From positions 3,209,501 to 3,273,500 of the forward strand of contig NZ_CP126107.1 of assembly GCF_030123365.1 (NCBI RefSeq): DNA of 64,000 bases, written 5' to 3'. How positions within the stretch are numbered: the stretch's first letter is position 1; each line of letters begins with the position of its first letter. This DNA comes from Neobacillus sp. SuZ13. Its GTDB lineage: Bacteria > Bacillota > Bacilli > Bacillales > Cytobacillaceae. Below are positions 55,547 to 64,000 of this stretch, piece after piece. Both the position numbers and the translations under genes were made by a program. The notes beneath the pieces were generated by a model. That model saw only the letters and a list, made by a program, of their open reading frames with translations. It was not told the origin of the DNA and searched no databases.

Positions 55547-55918
55547 CTATTCCCCTGCTTGGTTTCGTGTAAATCCATGGTATCTTGTGCCTTGGAATTG
55601 TAGCTCGCCGACATCGCCTTCTGCCAGCAGACCATATTCCCGACCGCCCACACTAAATTCCATCCGGTCACCACTTTCAACTTGAAATGTGGCATAGTAC
55701 CATGTACTGGAAGAATGATCACCCCCTCCTCCACTCACTTGCAATCTCTTCGAGACAACAACCGCAGCCACAGTTAAACGTGGTTGTTTATTATTATGAC
55801 TCCACATTTTAATCCCTTTAATAAACATAAACAAAATGAAGCCTGCTACAAGAACAATAAAAATAGGGATAATGATAAACATAATATCGATAATCTCAAA
55901 GCCATCATTAAATCCCAT
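55547..55918 (-). CDS. DUF2500 membrane-anchored protein
   Basis: The 123-residue protein has one N-terminal membrane helix (IIDIMFIIIPIFIVLVAGF) and a beta domain (RLTVAAVVVSKRLQVSGGGG, YYATFQVESGDRMEFSV, LLAEGDVGELQFQGTRYHGF) characteristic of DUF2500. Function unknown. The frame is open to a TTG at 55945, but AGGGGGCAGAGGT before ATG 55918 favours that start. Confidence 0.8.
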   Translation of the reverse strand: MGFNDGFEIIDIMFIIIPIFIVLVAGFILFMFIKGIKMWSHNNKQPRLTVAAVVVSKRLQVSGGGGDHSSSTWYYATFQVESGDRMEFSVGGREYGLLAEGDVGELQFQGTRYHGFTRNQAGE

Positions 55919-56115
55919 ACCTCTGCCCCCTCTATCTCTGTACAAATGAAGATAAACTAAACAATTTTGGTTTCTTTTCCAATATATAGGATGGATTTCC
56001 CGTTTTGCAAGAATATTTTTAATATTAAAAGAACCAAAATACCTATATGAGCGACCAGTTTAAGAAATATGCTAAACTAAGGAAAACATACACGAAGAAA
56101 AAAGGAGGTGAAACT

Positions 56116-56508
56116 TTGGAACGGATCATTTTATTTGATGGAGTTTGTAATCTTTGCAATAACAGTGTGCAATTTATAATAAAAAGAGATTCCATTGGCT
56201 TATTCAAGTTTGCTTCTCTCCAAAGCGAGACGGGCCAGTCACTTTTAAAAAAGCATGGCTTAAACAATGATTTAAAGAGTTTTGTCCTCCTAGAAAATGA
56301 CAAATTTTATATCAAATCAAGTGCAGCACTCCGGGTTTGTAGTAAGCTAGGCAGAGCATGGCCCTTATTATCGATCCTCCGGTTCCTCCCTCCTTTTTCA
56401 AGGGACTTTCTATATGACATTGTGGCAAACAATCGATATAAATGGTTTGGAAAAAAAGAGAGCTGTATGCTTCCATTGCCTGAATGGAGGGAAAGATTTT
56501 TAGATTAA
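56116..56508 (+). CDS. DCC-family thiol-disulfide oxidoreductase (DUF393, YuxK-like)
   Basis: The 130-residue protein begins ERIILFDGVCNLCNNSVQF: the DxxCxxC motif that names the family, thought to be thioredoxin-like. FASLQSETGQ and the C-terminal YKWFGKKESC also fit. The TTG at 56116 follows AAAGGAGGTG, so the 23 extra in-frame codons upstream are not used. Monocistronic. Confidence 0.87.
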   Translation: MERIILFDGVCNLCNNSVQFIIKRDSIGLFKFASLQSETGQSLLKKHGLNNDLKSFVLLENDKFYIKSSAALRVCSKLGRAWPLLSILRFLPPFSRDFLYDIVANNRYKWFGKKESCMLPLPEWRERFLD

Positions 56509-56599
56509 TGGTTCGCCTGGGCACTTTAATTCTAACTAATATTTTATTCCCTAAAGCATAGATATAATTAAACAATTTTTTTTAAGCAGGTGGGCATAA

Positions 56600-57790
56600 A
56601 TGGAGATTGTTGTTAGACAAGGAGATTCATTATGGCATTTCAGCCAGATGTTTCAGGTTAATTTACAGCTCGTTAATGATTCCAACCCAAAGATTGATCC
56701 CAATAATCTTTCTGTCGGCCAGAAGGTACGGATTCCAGGTTTTGTTGCAAAAGAATATCAGATTCAACAAGGAGACTCCTTATGGAGCATTGCTAAACAG
56801 ATGAACCTCCCTCTTGAAGCAATGGAGTTAACTAACCCTGAATTAGATCCCTCAAACCTCAGTCCGGGCCGAATCATAAAGGTTCCTTCCAGGATTAACT
56901 GGAGACTTGTGCAAAGTGGCCAAAAATATGATTACAGCAATCTGTTAAAAGATATCAACAGATTAAAAGAGATATATCCATTTTTACAAGTTTCAAACAT
57001 CGGAAAGACTGTTCTCGGAAGAGACATTCCAGAGATCATGGTTGGAACAGGTGAAAAAAAGGTTCATTATAATGGTTCCTTTCATGCCAATGAATGGATT
57101 ACTTCCTTGGCCATTATGACTTTTTTAAATGATTACCTATTATCCTTAACAAATCATCAACCTATCCGAGGATTAAATGCTTTTCCACTTTACCAACAAA
57201 GTACATTATCCATCGTCCCTATGGTAAATCCAGATGGAGTTGACCTCGTTCTAAACGGACCTCCTGATCAGGAAGAATGGCAAACAAGAGTGGTTGAATT
57301 TAATAAAGGAAGCACTGACTTTACAGAATGGAAAGCAAATATTCGAGGTGTTGATCTTAATGACCAATTCCCTGCTAGATGGGAATTAGAGAAAGCGCGG
57401 AACCCAAATGAGCCTGGACCACGAGACTATGTGGGCGAAAAACCATTGTTAGAGCCCGAAGCCATTGCGATGGCAAATCTAACAAAAGAACGGGATTTTG
57501 CACGAGTGCTAGCCTTCCATACACAGGGTGAGGTCATCTACTGGGGATTTGAAAATCTTGAGCCTGCTGAGTCTGAGGTGATCGTCCAAGAATTTAGCCG
57601 CGTCAGTGGGTATGAACCGGTGAAAACGATTGCTAGTTACGCCGGTTACAAGGACTGGTTTATACAAGACTGGCAGCGAACAGGCTTTACAATTGAGCTC
57701 GGGCGCGGAATCAATCCACTTCCCTTGTCCATGTTTGATGATATTTACAAAAAGTCACTGGGAATTTTCCTAGCGGGTCTTTATATGTAA
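56600..57790 (+). CDS. LysM-M14 peptidase (gamma-D-glutamyl-diamino acid endopeptidase type)
   Basis: The 396-residue protein has two LysM domains (residues 1-47 and 51-95: VRQGDSLWHFSQMF and IQQGDSLWSIAKQM) that bind peptidoglycan, then a zinc carboxypeptidase domain: FHANEWIT (His and Glu ligands), PMVNPDGVDL, GVDLNDQFP, AFHTQGEVIYW (third His) and FTIELGRG (catalytic Glu). It resembles endopeptidase I and B. subtilis YqgT, which cut peptidoglycan stem peptides. There is no signal peptide, as for spore-located enzymes of this family. Confidence 0.9.
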   Translation: MEIVVRQGDSLWHFSQMFQVNLQLVNDSNPKIDPNNLSVGQKVRIPGFVAKEYQIQQGDSLWSIAKQMNLPLEAMELTNPELDPSNLSPGRIIKVPSRINWRLVQSGQKYDYSNLLKDINRLKEIYPFLQVSNIGKTVLGRDIPEIMVGTGEKKVHYNGSFHANEWITSLAIMTFLNDYLLSLTNHQPIRGLNAFPLYQQSTLSIVPMVNPDGVDLVLNGPPDQEEWQTRVVEFNKGSTDFTEWKANIRGVDLNDQFPARWELEKARNPNEPGPRDYVGEKPLLEPEAIAMANLTKERDFARVLAFHTQGEVIYWGFENLEPAESEVIVQEFSRVSGYEPVKTIASYAGYKDWFIQDWQRTGFTIELGRGINPLPLSMFDDIYKKSLGIFLAGLYM

Positions 57791-57830
57791 AGAGAGGGGG
57801 CGAAGGAATCCAGCCTCCTCTCTCTTTATT
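57791..57830 (+). terminator. terminator of the LysM-M14 gene
   Basis: AGAGAGGGGG pairs imperfectly with CCTCCTCTCTC and is followed by a T-rich tail. Confidence 0.75.
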
Positions 57831-57833
57831 TAA

Positions 57834-58244
57834 TTAGGATTTTGTATAATTTAAATCCCAAATTACACCATAAGTATCTCTGACCTTCGCGTATTTTACT
57901 CCCCAAAAAGTATCCTGCAGTTCCATAAATACTTGACCATTTTGACTCAGAGCATCATAAATCTTTTGGATTTCTTCTTCACTTTCAAATTCCAGCGTTA
58001 AGGAGATATTATTTCCAACCACTACGGAATTCCCAGGAAACGCGTCTGATGCCATTAAGAATAAATCACCACATTTAAATTGGGCATGAATAATACGATC
58101 ATGTGCCTCTGGAGGCGTAGGATAGTCCGCCTCACCATAAGTTTGGAGATTGGATATCTCCCCGCCGAATACATCTCTGTAATAATGTAAAGCCTCTTTT
58201 GCCTTACCACCAAACATTAAATAAGGTGTCGCTTGCCCCTTCAT
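57834..58244 (-). CDS. VOC/glyoxalase-fold protein, PhnB-like
   Basis: The 136-residue protein shows PYLMFGGKAKEALHYYRDVFGGE, split here as PYLMFGGKAKEALHYY and RDVFGGE, then IIHAQFKCGDLFLMASD and GVKYAKVRDTYGVIWDLNY, the pattern of PhnB-type vicinal oxygen chelate proteins. Function unknown; family members can bind drugs or metabolites. GGAAGGGGAG precedes ATG 58244. Confidence 0.85.
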   Translation of the reverse strand: MKGQATPYLMFGGKAKEALHYYRDVFGGEISNLQTYGEADYPTPPEAHDRIIHAQFKCGDLFLMASDAFPGNSVVVGNNISLTLEFESEEEIQKIYDALSQNGQVFMELQDTFWGVKYAKVRDTYGVIWDLNYTKS

Positions 58245-58339
58245 AGATAACTCCCCTTCCAAAGAAAACCTCAGTATTATTTACTACACAGCCCACAAAA
58301 AGACCTGCCTTTCAAAAAAATTTATTTTACCCTTCCGGA

Positions 58340-58921
58340 TTATGCACCTTGATACGATGCCTTATGGAACCTTTCAATATACTTAAACAGTTCCTCACCG
58401 TATTTAGGTATATTGGTGTCAGGCACCAATATTAAATACATCGCACGATAGGATTCAGGGACCCAGATGTAATGGTTTATGTATTCTGTCATTATGAAGC
58501 CGCACTTTTTCCAGAATTGGTTTCTGGCTAGTGTTTCGGGTGTCACTTCAGATTCTACTTCAATCACGATACTTTTCACATTTCCTTTGGTCAGTGCCCA
58601 TTCTTGGATATACCGCATCATCTTCATGCCAATCCCGCGATGCTGCCACATAGAATCGACAGCAAGATAATCAATGATTAAAGCATCGGTGCCTTCCAGT
58701 ATGCCTGTTAGTGCCATGGCCACTACCTGATTCTCCTCTATCCCGATATGTAGGTAACAAAGTTGTTTGCGAAACATATTACGTATGATTTTCTCCGGCT
58801 TTGCTCCCTTTCCATCGAATGCTCGGTGGTAAATAGGGCTGATTTGATCTTTCCATATTTGTGCATCCCATTTACTAATTGTATTAAATTCCAATGGCTG
58901 TGTGCCTCCTACGCCCTTCAT
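58340..58921 (-). CDS. GNAT-family N-acetyltransferase
   Basis: The 193-residue protein has the acetyl-CoA-binding motif VDSMWQHRGIGMKMMRYIQEWA and the preceding strand LIIDYLAVDS; FWKKCGFIMTEYINHYIW completes the fold. Acceptor unknown. AGGAGG lies inside the frame ten bases before an in-frame TTG (58891), so translation may start there rather than at ATG 58921. Codons for LVPDTN coincide with the 13-bp interspersed sequence at 58415-58427. Confidence 0.82.
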   Translation of the reverse strand: MKGVGGTQPLEFNTISKWDAQIWKDQISPIYHRAFDGKGAKPEKIIRNMFRKQLCYLHIGIEENQVVAMALTGILEGTDALIIDYLAVDSMWQHRGIGMKMMRYIQEWALTKGNVKSIVIEVESEVTPETLARNQFWKKCGFIMTEYINHYIWVPESYRAMYLILVPDTNIPKYGEELFKYIERFHKASYQGA

Positions 58922-59031
58922 ATAATACCAAAGTACCCAGGAATCATGATTTTTATTAAAAAGGCTGTGTTAAACTTGACTGTTGAATTCCGTTCCAGGC
59001 ACGAGCGGTTCCGGGCGTGCCGGGGAGCCTG

Positions 59032-59149
59032 TCCAGCTACAGCGCCTAGCCCCTCGAGGTCGCTTCGGTCCTGCCGCTGAAGTCAAAGAACGACTTCAAC
59101 GTCAGGCCCTCCAGCGCTTGTCGGGGCTGAACAAGGCGCTTCCGCTTTT
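59032..59149 (-). repeat. interspersed structured repeat, copy 2
   Basis: On the minus strand it begins AAAGCGGAAGCGCCTTG and ends CTAGGCGCTGTAGCTGGA, matching both ends of the copy at 7349-7468. The interior differs and forms its own stems (gttgaagtcg / cgacttcaac region). It is markedly GC-rich against its surroundings. An 88-codon open frame through it is a chance product. Confidence 0.72.
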
Positions 59150-59230
59150 CCTTCTCCTCGTCGCTTTGCTCCTGCGGGGTCTCCCCTGCCCCCTACTCCC
59201 GCAGGAGTCTTCGTGCCTTCCTCTCCAATC

Positions 59231-59262
59231 CAAAAAAAAGAACCTTTGAATGAATTCAAAGG
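59231..59262 (-). terminator. orphan stem-loop terminator
   Basis: CCTTTGAAT pairs with ATTCAAAGG (2-nt loop) and runs into eight T in the minus direction. No minus-strand gene lies upstream of it before the trehalose promoter. Confidence 0.6.
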
Positions 59263-59499
59263 TTTAAATGAGAACTTGGTGGTCTATGCCAAGTCCCTAA
59301 TTAGGAGGTCTAAACTCAGAAGAATTTAAACATCTTTATATTACCATTTTCTAAAAATTCTATCAATCATTTATGCTTTAAAGTAGAAAAGTGATACAAA
59401 AGGCACAGGGAAAATCAAGAAATTCCCTTTTATGATAAGAACATGAATTCCATTGTTTATTCCCATTATTTGTTTTTGGTAAAACTATTTAATTCATAG

Positions 59500-59528
59500 T
59501 TGACATACATGTATATACAAGTTAGAAT
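59500..59528 (+). promoter_or_regulatory. sigma-A promoter of the trehalose operon
   Basis: TTGACA and TAGAAT are exactly 17 bp apart, with a TreR operator filling the spacer. Confidence 0.85.
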
Positions 59529-59597
59529 GAAAACGTAATCACAACTTGTATATACAAGACGCGATGTTATACTGAAAACGCAACCACAACTTGTATA
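59508..59597 (+). promoter_or_regulatory. TreR operators
   Basis: CTTGTATATACAAG, a perfect 14-bp palindrome, lies at 59545-59558; CATGTATATACAAG at 59508-59521 between -35 and -10; and a half-site CTTGTATA at 59590-59597. These match the TTGTATATACAA TreR operator of B. subtilis. Repression would be lifted by trehalose-6-phosphate. Confidence 0.88.
59528..59586 (+). promoter_or_regulatory. two cre sites for CcpA
   Basis: TGAAAACGTAATCA (59528-59541) and TGAAAACGCAACCA (59573-59586) fit the catabolite-responsive element pattern TGNAANCGNWNNCA. They lie just downstream of the -10, where CcpA bound with HPr-Ser-P blocks transcription. Confidence 0.75.
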
Positions 59598-59660
59598 GAG
59601 AGTGAGAAAAAACTAGAAGATAGAAATTGGGGTTACCCATTTAAACAGGGGGAAAGACAA

Positions 59661-61085
59661 ATGACGAACTACACAGATCCTTCAAAAGATCTATTAAAAC
59701 ACATTGGCGGTAAAGAGAACATTGCTGCGGTCACTCATTGTGTGACAAGAATGCGCTTTGTTTTAAACGATCCAAGCAAAGCCGATGTTAAAGAAATCGA
59801 ATCCATTAAACTTGTAAAAGGTACCTTTACCCAAGCTGGACAATTCCAAGTCATCATTGGGAACGAAGTTTCTAGTTTTTATAATGAATTTGTCAAAATT
59901 GCTGGTGTGGATGGCACTTCTAAAGAAGAAGCAAAAGTAGCAGCACAACAAAATATGAATTGGTTGCAACGCATGATGGCCCACCTCGCTGAGATCTTTA
60001 CACCTTTAATTCCAGCGCTGGTTGTAGGTGGTTTAATCCTAGGCTTTAGAAACATCATCGGTGATATCAAATTACTTGATGGTGGGACAAAATCAATTAC
60101 CGAGGTTTCTCAGTTCTGGGCGGGCGTTCATGCTTTCCTATGGTTGATTGGCGAAGCGGTGTTCCACTTCCTTCCAGTCGGTATTACTTGGTCGGTTACG
60201 AAGAAAATGGGTGGTTCCCAAATCCTTGGGATCGTCCTCGGAATCACTCTTGTTTCTCCGCAATTGCTTAATGCATATGCTGTAGCGGATGCAAAAGAAA
60301 TTCCTTTCTGGGATTTCGGATTTGCGAAGATTGAAATGATTGGCTACCAAGCACAAGTAATCCCTGCGATTTTGGCCGGATTAGTATTAGCATTCTTAGA
60401 AACAAGGTTACGTAAAATTGTTCCTAATTCCATTTCCATGATCGTTGTTCCATTCTTAGCATTAATTCCAACAGTGTTAATTGCTCATACAGTATTAGGC
60501 CCTATCGGCTGGAGCATTGGTTCTGGAATTTCTCATGTTGTGTATTCTAGCTTAACCTCAGCATTTGGATGGATTTTTGCGGCAATCTTCGGATTCGCTT
60601 ATGCCCCACTTGTTATCACTGGTTTACACCATATGACAAATGCGATTGACTTACAATTAATGAGTGAACTTGGCGGTACAAACCTATGGCCAATGATTGC
60701 TCTATCTAATATCGCTCAAGGTTCTGCTGTTCTTGCGATGATCTTTATTAATCGTAAAGATGAAGAAGAAAAACAAGTTTCGATTCCAGCAGCTATCTCT
60801 TGTTACTTAGGGGTAACAGAACCGGCAATGTTCGGGATTAACTTAAAGTATGGCTTCCCATTCCTTGCTGCAATGATTGGTTCCATGATTGCAGGGGTTG
60901 TCTCCGTTGGCAGCCATGTTATGGCTAACTCTATCGGTGTAGGTGGTATTCCTGGATTCTTATCTATCCAGGGGCAGCATATGGCAATGTTTGCGATTGC
61001 CATGGTAGTAGCCATTGTGGTTCCATTCATGCTAACGGTTGTCTTTTCTAAAACACGCATGAATAAATTTTCTTTTAAAAAATAA
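59661..61085 (+). CDS. treP: PTS trehalose-specific EIIBC component
   Basis: The 474-residue permease has an N-terminal EIIB domain with the phosphorylated Cys in AAVTHCVTRMRF and a C-terminal EIIC domain of about ten helices. It imports trehalose as trehalose-6-phosphate. It lacks an EIIA domain, as in B. subtilis, so the glucose EIIA must supply phosphate. GGGGGAAAG precedes the ATG. It is first gene of treP-treA-treR. Confidence 0.95.
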   Translation: MTNYTDPSKDLLKHIGGKENIAAVTHCVTRMRFVLNDPSKADVKEIESIKLVKGTFTQAGQFQVIIGNEVSSFYNEFVKIAGVDGTSKEEAKVAAQQNMNWLQRMMAHLAEIFTPLIPALVVGGLILGFRNIIGDIKLLDGGTKSITEVSQFWAGVHAFLWLIGEAVFHFLPVGITWSVTKKMGGSQILGIVLGITLVSPQLLNAYAVADAKEIPFWDFGFAKIEMIGYQAQVIPAILAGLVLAFLETRLRKIVPNSISMIVVPFLALIPTVLIAHTVLGPIGWSIGSGISHVVYSSLTSAFGWIFAAIFGFAYAPLVITGLHHMTNAIDLQLMSELGGTNLWPMIALSNIAQGSAVLAMIFINRKDEEEKQVSIPAAISCYLGVTEPAMFGINLKYGFPFLAAMIGSMIAGVVSVGSHVMANSIGVGGIPGFLSIQGQHMAMFAIAMVVAIVVPFMLTVVFSKTRMNKFSFKK

Positions 61086-61104
61086 CAGCAAAATCACATA
61101 GTTT

Positions 61105-61131
61105 GGAGGGAGACATGCTCCCTCCTTTTCC
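61105..61131 (+). terminator. treP-treA intergenic hairpin, possible attenuator
   Basis: GGAGGGAG pairs with CTCCCTCC (5-nt loop) followed by TTTTCC. It may reduce expression of the downstream genes relative to treP. Confidence 0.6.
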
Positions 61132-61163
61132 TCATTAGATTACTTATAGGCAGGTGCTGAAAA

Positions 61164-62831
61164 ATGACAACAGACTGGTGGAAAAGAGCAGTCGTTTATC
61201 AAATTTATCCGAAAAGCTTTAATGATACGACCGGAAATGGAACCGGCGATATTCAAGGCATTATAGAAAAATTAGACTATCTAAAACAACTAGGTGTGGA
61301 AGTCCTTTGGCTTACCCCTATCTATAAATCTCCACAACGGGATAATGGCTATGATATCAGCGATTACTACTCTATTCAGGAAGAATATGGTACGATGGAA
61401 GATTTTGACTGCTTATTAGCAGAAGCCCACAAACGCGGCTTAAAAATCATTATGGATATCGTCATCAATCACACATCAACAGAGCATGAGTGGTTTAAAC
61501 AAGCACGAAGCTCGAAGGATAACCCATATCGTGACTTCTATATTTGGAAGGATGGTAAGAACGGGCAAGCGCCAACAAACTGGGAATCAAAATTTGGTGG
61601 TTCTGCATGGGAATATGACAAGAACACCGAACAGTACTATCTTCATTTATTCGATGTTACCCAAGCAGACCTTAACTGGGAAAATGAAAAAGTTCGCGCT
61701 GCACTATATGAAATGATGCACTTTTGGCTAAAAAAGGGTGTCGATGGCTTCCGTCTCGATGTAATCAATTTAATTTCCAAAGACCAAAGCTTCCCTCAGG
61801 ATGACAGTGATGGACGTAAATTCTATACGGATGGACCAAAAATACATCAATTTTTACATGAAATGAACGAACAGGTTTTTTCCAAATACGACATTATGAC
61901 GGTCGGTGAAATGTCGTCAACATCGATCGATAATTGCATTAAATACACGAACCCTACGCAAGAAGAGTTAAACATGACCTTTAGCTTCCATCATTTGAAG
62001 GTCGACTATCCAAATGGTGATAAATGGACGAAAGCAGACTTTGACTTTCATTCTTTAAAACAAATTTTATCTGACTGGCAAGTGGGAATGAATCAAGGCG
62101 GAGGTTGGAACGCCCTCTTCTGGTGTAATCATGACCAACCACGCGTTGTTTCCCGTTTTGGAGATGATCAAAATTACCTTAAAGAGTCGGCGAAAATGCT
62201 GGCAACTGCCCTTCATATGCTCCAAGGAACTCCGTATATTTATCAAGGCGAAGAATTTGGGATGACCAATCCAAACTTTAACTCAATTGATGAATATCGG
62301 GATGTTGAATCTTTAAATATTTTTAACATCAAGAAAAATGAAGGCATGGATGAGCATGAGATTATTGAAATCCTGAAACAAAAATCCCGTGATAATTCAA
62401 GAACACCGGTCCAGTGGAATGCAACTGCGCATGCAGGTTTCACAAATGGGACTCCATGGATCCAAACAGCGCGTAATTATCAGGAAATCAACGCGGAAAA
62501 AGCACTCAAAGATTCAAACTCTATCTTTTTCCATTATCAAAAACTGATTCAATTGCGAAAAGAGTATGATGTAATTACGGATGGAGAATATCAGCCGATT
62601 TCCAATGAGGATGATTCGGTATTTGCCTACTTAAGAACAAGTGATACGGAACAATTACTTGTCATCAATAATTTTTATGCCAAAGAGCATATCTTCGTCC
62701 TTCCCTCTCATTTACATCTTGAAGTGGATGAGAGTGAGATGTTACTCTCTAATTATGAGGATTCGATTTCACTAAGCCAGGAAATCTTATTACGGCCATA
62801 TGAGTCGATTGTGTATTACCTGAAAAGATGA
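61164..62831 (+). CDS. treA: alpha,alpha-phosphotrehalase (trehalose-6-phosphate hydrolase)
   Basis: The 555-residue GH13 enzyme splits trehalose-6-phosphate into glucose and glucose-6-phosphate. Conserved regions are IMDIVINHTS, GFRLDVINLI (nucleophile Asp), MTVGEMSS (acid/base Glu) and FWCNHDQPRVVSRFG (stabilising Asp), with the N-terminal WWKRAVVYQIYPKSFND. It overlaps the start region of treR. Confidence 0.95.
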   Translation: MTTDWWKRAVVYQIYPKSFNDTTGNGTGDIQGIIEKLDYLKQLGVEVLWLTPIYKSPQRDNGYDISDYYSIQEEYGTMEDFDCLLAEAHKRGLKIIMDIVINHTSTEHEWFKQARSSKDNPYRDFYIWKDGKNGQAPTNWESKFGGSAWEYDKNTEQYYLHLFDVTQADLNWENEKVRAALYEMMHFWLKKGVDGFRLDVINLISKDQSFPQDDSDGRKFYTDGPKIHQFLHEMNEQVFSKYDIMTVGEMSSTSIDNCIKYTNPTQEELNMTFSFHHLKVDYPNGDKWTKADFDFHSLKQILSDWQVGMNQGGGWNALFWCNHDQPRVVSRFGDDQNYLKESAKMLATALHMLQGTPYIYQGEEFGMTNPNFNSIDEYRDVESLNIFNIKKNEGMDEHEIIEILKQKSRDNSRTPVQWNATAHAGFTNGTPWIQTARNYQEINAEKALKDSNSIFFHYQKLIQLRKEYDVITDGEYQPISNEDDSVFAYLRTSDTEQLLVINNFYAKEHIFVLPSHLHLEVDESEMLLSNYEDSISLSQEILLRPYESIVYYLKR

Positions 62832-62845
62832 ACGGAGATGTCATT

Positions 62846-63559
62846 ATGACGAACAAGTATCTAACAATCTATAACATCATTGTCGAGCAAATTAAAAGCG
62901 GAGAAATCCCGCCCCAAACGCTTCTCCCTTCTGAAAACGAATTGAAAGACCAATTCGAGACATCCAGGGAGACGATCCGGAAGGCGTTAAATTTGCTCTC
63001 ACAAAATGGCTATATTCAAAAAGTTAGAGGCAAAGGTTCGATTGTAATCGACATTAGCAAATTTGATTTTCCTGTTTCGGGCCTAGTAAGCTTTAAAGAA
63101 CTTGCCAATAAAATGGGCAGTAAGCCGAAAACGATTGTGAACGAAATGGAGTTAATCAAGCCGGATGGCTTTGTCAGACAGCAGCTTCAACTCGGCAGTA
63201 AAGACCTTGTGTGGAAAGTCATTCGAACAAGGGAAATGGGCGGCGAGAAAATTATCTTGGATAAAGATTTCTTAGTAAAAAAATACGTTCCTTCGCTAAC
63301 AGAGGAAATTTGTGCCGATTCAATTTACCAGTACATCGAAAATGAATTGAACTTGACAATTAGCTTTGCCAAAAAGGAAATTGTCGTGGAGGAGCCTTCA
63401 CTAGAAGATCAATCCCTACTAGACCTTGAAGATTTTCATAATATTGTCGTCATTAAAAACTACGTTTATTTAGATGATGCCACCCTCTTTCAATATACCG
63501 AATCAAGACATCGGCCTGATAAGTTTCGCTTTGTCGATTTTGCACGTAGATCCCATTAA
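62846..63559 (+). CDS. treR: trehalose operon repressor, GntR family
   Basis: The 237-residue regulator has an N-terminal winged helix (PSENELKDQFETSRETIRKA, then YIQKVRGKGSIV) and a UTRA effector domain (from about residue 85 to WKVIRTREMGGEKI and the C-terminal DKFRFVDFARRSH). It should bind the CTTGTATATACAAG sites before treP. ATG 62846 has CGGAG eight bases upstream and gives the family length; ATG 62828 overlaps treA and lacks a site. Confidence 0.93.
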   Translation: MTNKYLTIYNIIVEQIKSGEIPPQTLLPSENELKDQFETSRETIRKALNLLSQNGYIQKVRGKGSIVIDISKFDFPVSGLVSFKELANKMGSKPKTIVNEMELIKPDGFVRQQLQLGSKDLVWKVIRTREMGGEKIILDKDFLVKKYVPSLTEEICADSIYQYIENELNLTISFAKKEIVVEEPSLEDQSLLDLEDFHNIVVIKNYVYLDDATLFQYTESRHRPDKFRFVDFARRSH

Positions 63560-63566
63560 TTTTAGG

Positions 63567-63605
63567 AAGGAGACCGCCATATTCAAACGTGGCGGTCTCC
63601 TTTTT
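63567..63605 (+). terminator. terminator of the trehalose operon
   Basis: AAGGAGACCGCCA pairs with TGGCGGTCTCCTT and is followed by a T run, just after treR. Confidence 0.9.
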
Positions 63606-63666
63606 ATTCCTTCATCCAATGATGTTTGCTACAATATAAGCAACCAAATTGTGAGGTGAACATTGT

Positions 63667-64000
63667 ATGTGCGGCCGATTCACATTAACAGCAACGTTCG
63701 AAGAAATCATTGATCGTTTCGATATTCAAGCCTTTATTGAACAAGAAAATTATGAGCCCAGTTTTAACATTGCTCCATCTCAAGCCGTCCTTGCTGTCAT
63801 AAATGATGGGAAATCCAATCGGATGGGATTTTTAAAATGGGGCTTGGTTCCGCCTTGGGCCAAAGATCCTGCCATTGGCCATAAAATGATTAACGCCAGA
63901 GCAGAAACATTAGCTGAAAAGCCCAGTTTTAGAAACGCCTTCAAAAAAAAGCGCTGTCTAGTCATTGCAGACAGCTTTTATGAATGGAAGCGGCATGAGG
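63667..64000 (+). CDS. SRAP (YedK/HMCES-like) abasic-site processing protein, partial
   Basis: The first 111 residues are present and the gene runs off the window. MCGRFTLTA places the catalytic Cys2 at the exposed N-terminus after Met removal. FNIAPSQAVLAVI, LKWGLVPPWAKDP, INARAETLAEKPSFR and KRCLVIADSFYEWKR are SRAP signatures. The family makes a stable DNA-protein link to abasic sites in single-stranded DNA. GAGGTG precedes the ATG. Confidence 0.95.
   Translation, partial: MCGRFTLTATFEEIIDRFDIQAFIEQENYEPSFNIAPSQAVLAVINDGKSNRMGFLKWGLVPPWAKDPAIGHKMINARAETLAEKPSFRNAFKKKRCLVIADSFYEWKRHE

Noticed and set aside
58983..59249. 88-codon frame as a gene
   Set aside because: It runs through the interspersed repeat element, has no ribosome site and has repeat-like, GC-rich composition.

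Overview
The window reads as chromosome of a low-GC, endospore-forming Bacillaceae bacterium (Bacillus/Neobacillus-like). The evidence is small acid-soluble spore proteins SspO and SspP beside aconitase (as in Bacillus subtilis), a GerPF-type protein, a CotH/CotB spore-coat cluster, a teichuronic-acid operon in tua order, a guanine riboswitch before xpt-pbuX, and a treP-treA-treR operon with TreR and cre sites. I saw no rRNA, tRNA, CRISPR array, prophage or intact insertion sequence.

Layout. 0-8 kb: SDR reductase, an antibiotic-resistance-type ABC-F protein with an attenuator-like leader, an APH-fold kinase, aconitase, and sspO/sspP. 8.15-8.83 kb: a non-coding array of thirteen 52-bp units that can fold into hairpins. 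8.9-12.4 kb: a selenium locus with selA, a selD whose catalytic residue is encoded by in-frame UGA, and a CxxU Rdx/SelW-like selenoprotein gene that ordinary ORF calling misses; both UGA codons are followed by SECIS-like hairpins. 12.5-28.6 kb: threonine breakdown (tdh-kbl), nitronate monooxygenase, riboswitch-controlled xpt-pbuX, a PhnCDE-like ABC transporter whose binding protein resembles the putative selenate-uptake branch, an MFS pump, a D,D-carboxypeptidase-like protein and a decayed GMC oxidoreductase. 28.8-30 kb: a BMP-family lipoprotein.

31-41 kb: a nine-gene teichuronic-acid operon (tuaA-B-C-D, an inserted UDP-sugar epimerase, then tuaE-F-G-H) behind an 11-bp-periodic array of PhoP-box-like hexamers, suggesting induction by phosphate starvation. 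41-48 kb: CNNM/CorC-type protein, a MerR regulator with a dyad in its own promoter, methionine aminopeptidase, D-serine dehydratase, VanZ and ArsB-like genes.

48.4-54.5 kb is the most unusual part. It holds a CotH protein kinase with a divergent 522-residue Ser/Gly/Thr-repeat protein in the position CotG has in B. subtilis, two CotB-like proteins (one with a long Ser/Lys repeat tail) and a third related domain protein. This looks like a coat-kinase/substrate module in which the CotG-type substrate has a very different sequence. 54.6-64 kb: PAP2, DUF2500, DCC thiol oxidoreductase, a LysM-M14 peptidase, VOC and GNAT proteins, the trehalose operon, and the 5' part of a SRAP/YedK gene cut by the window end.
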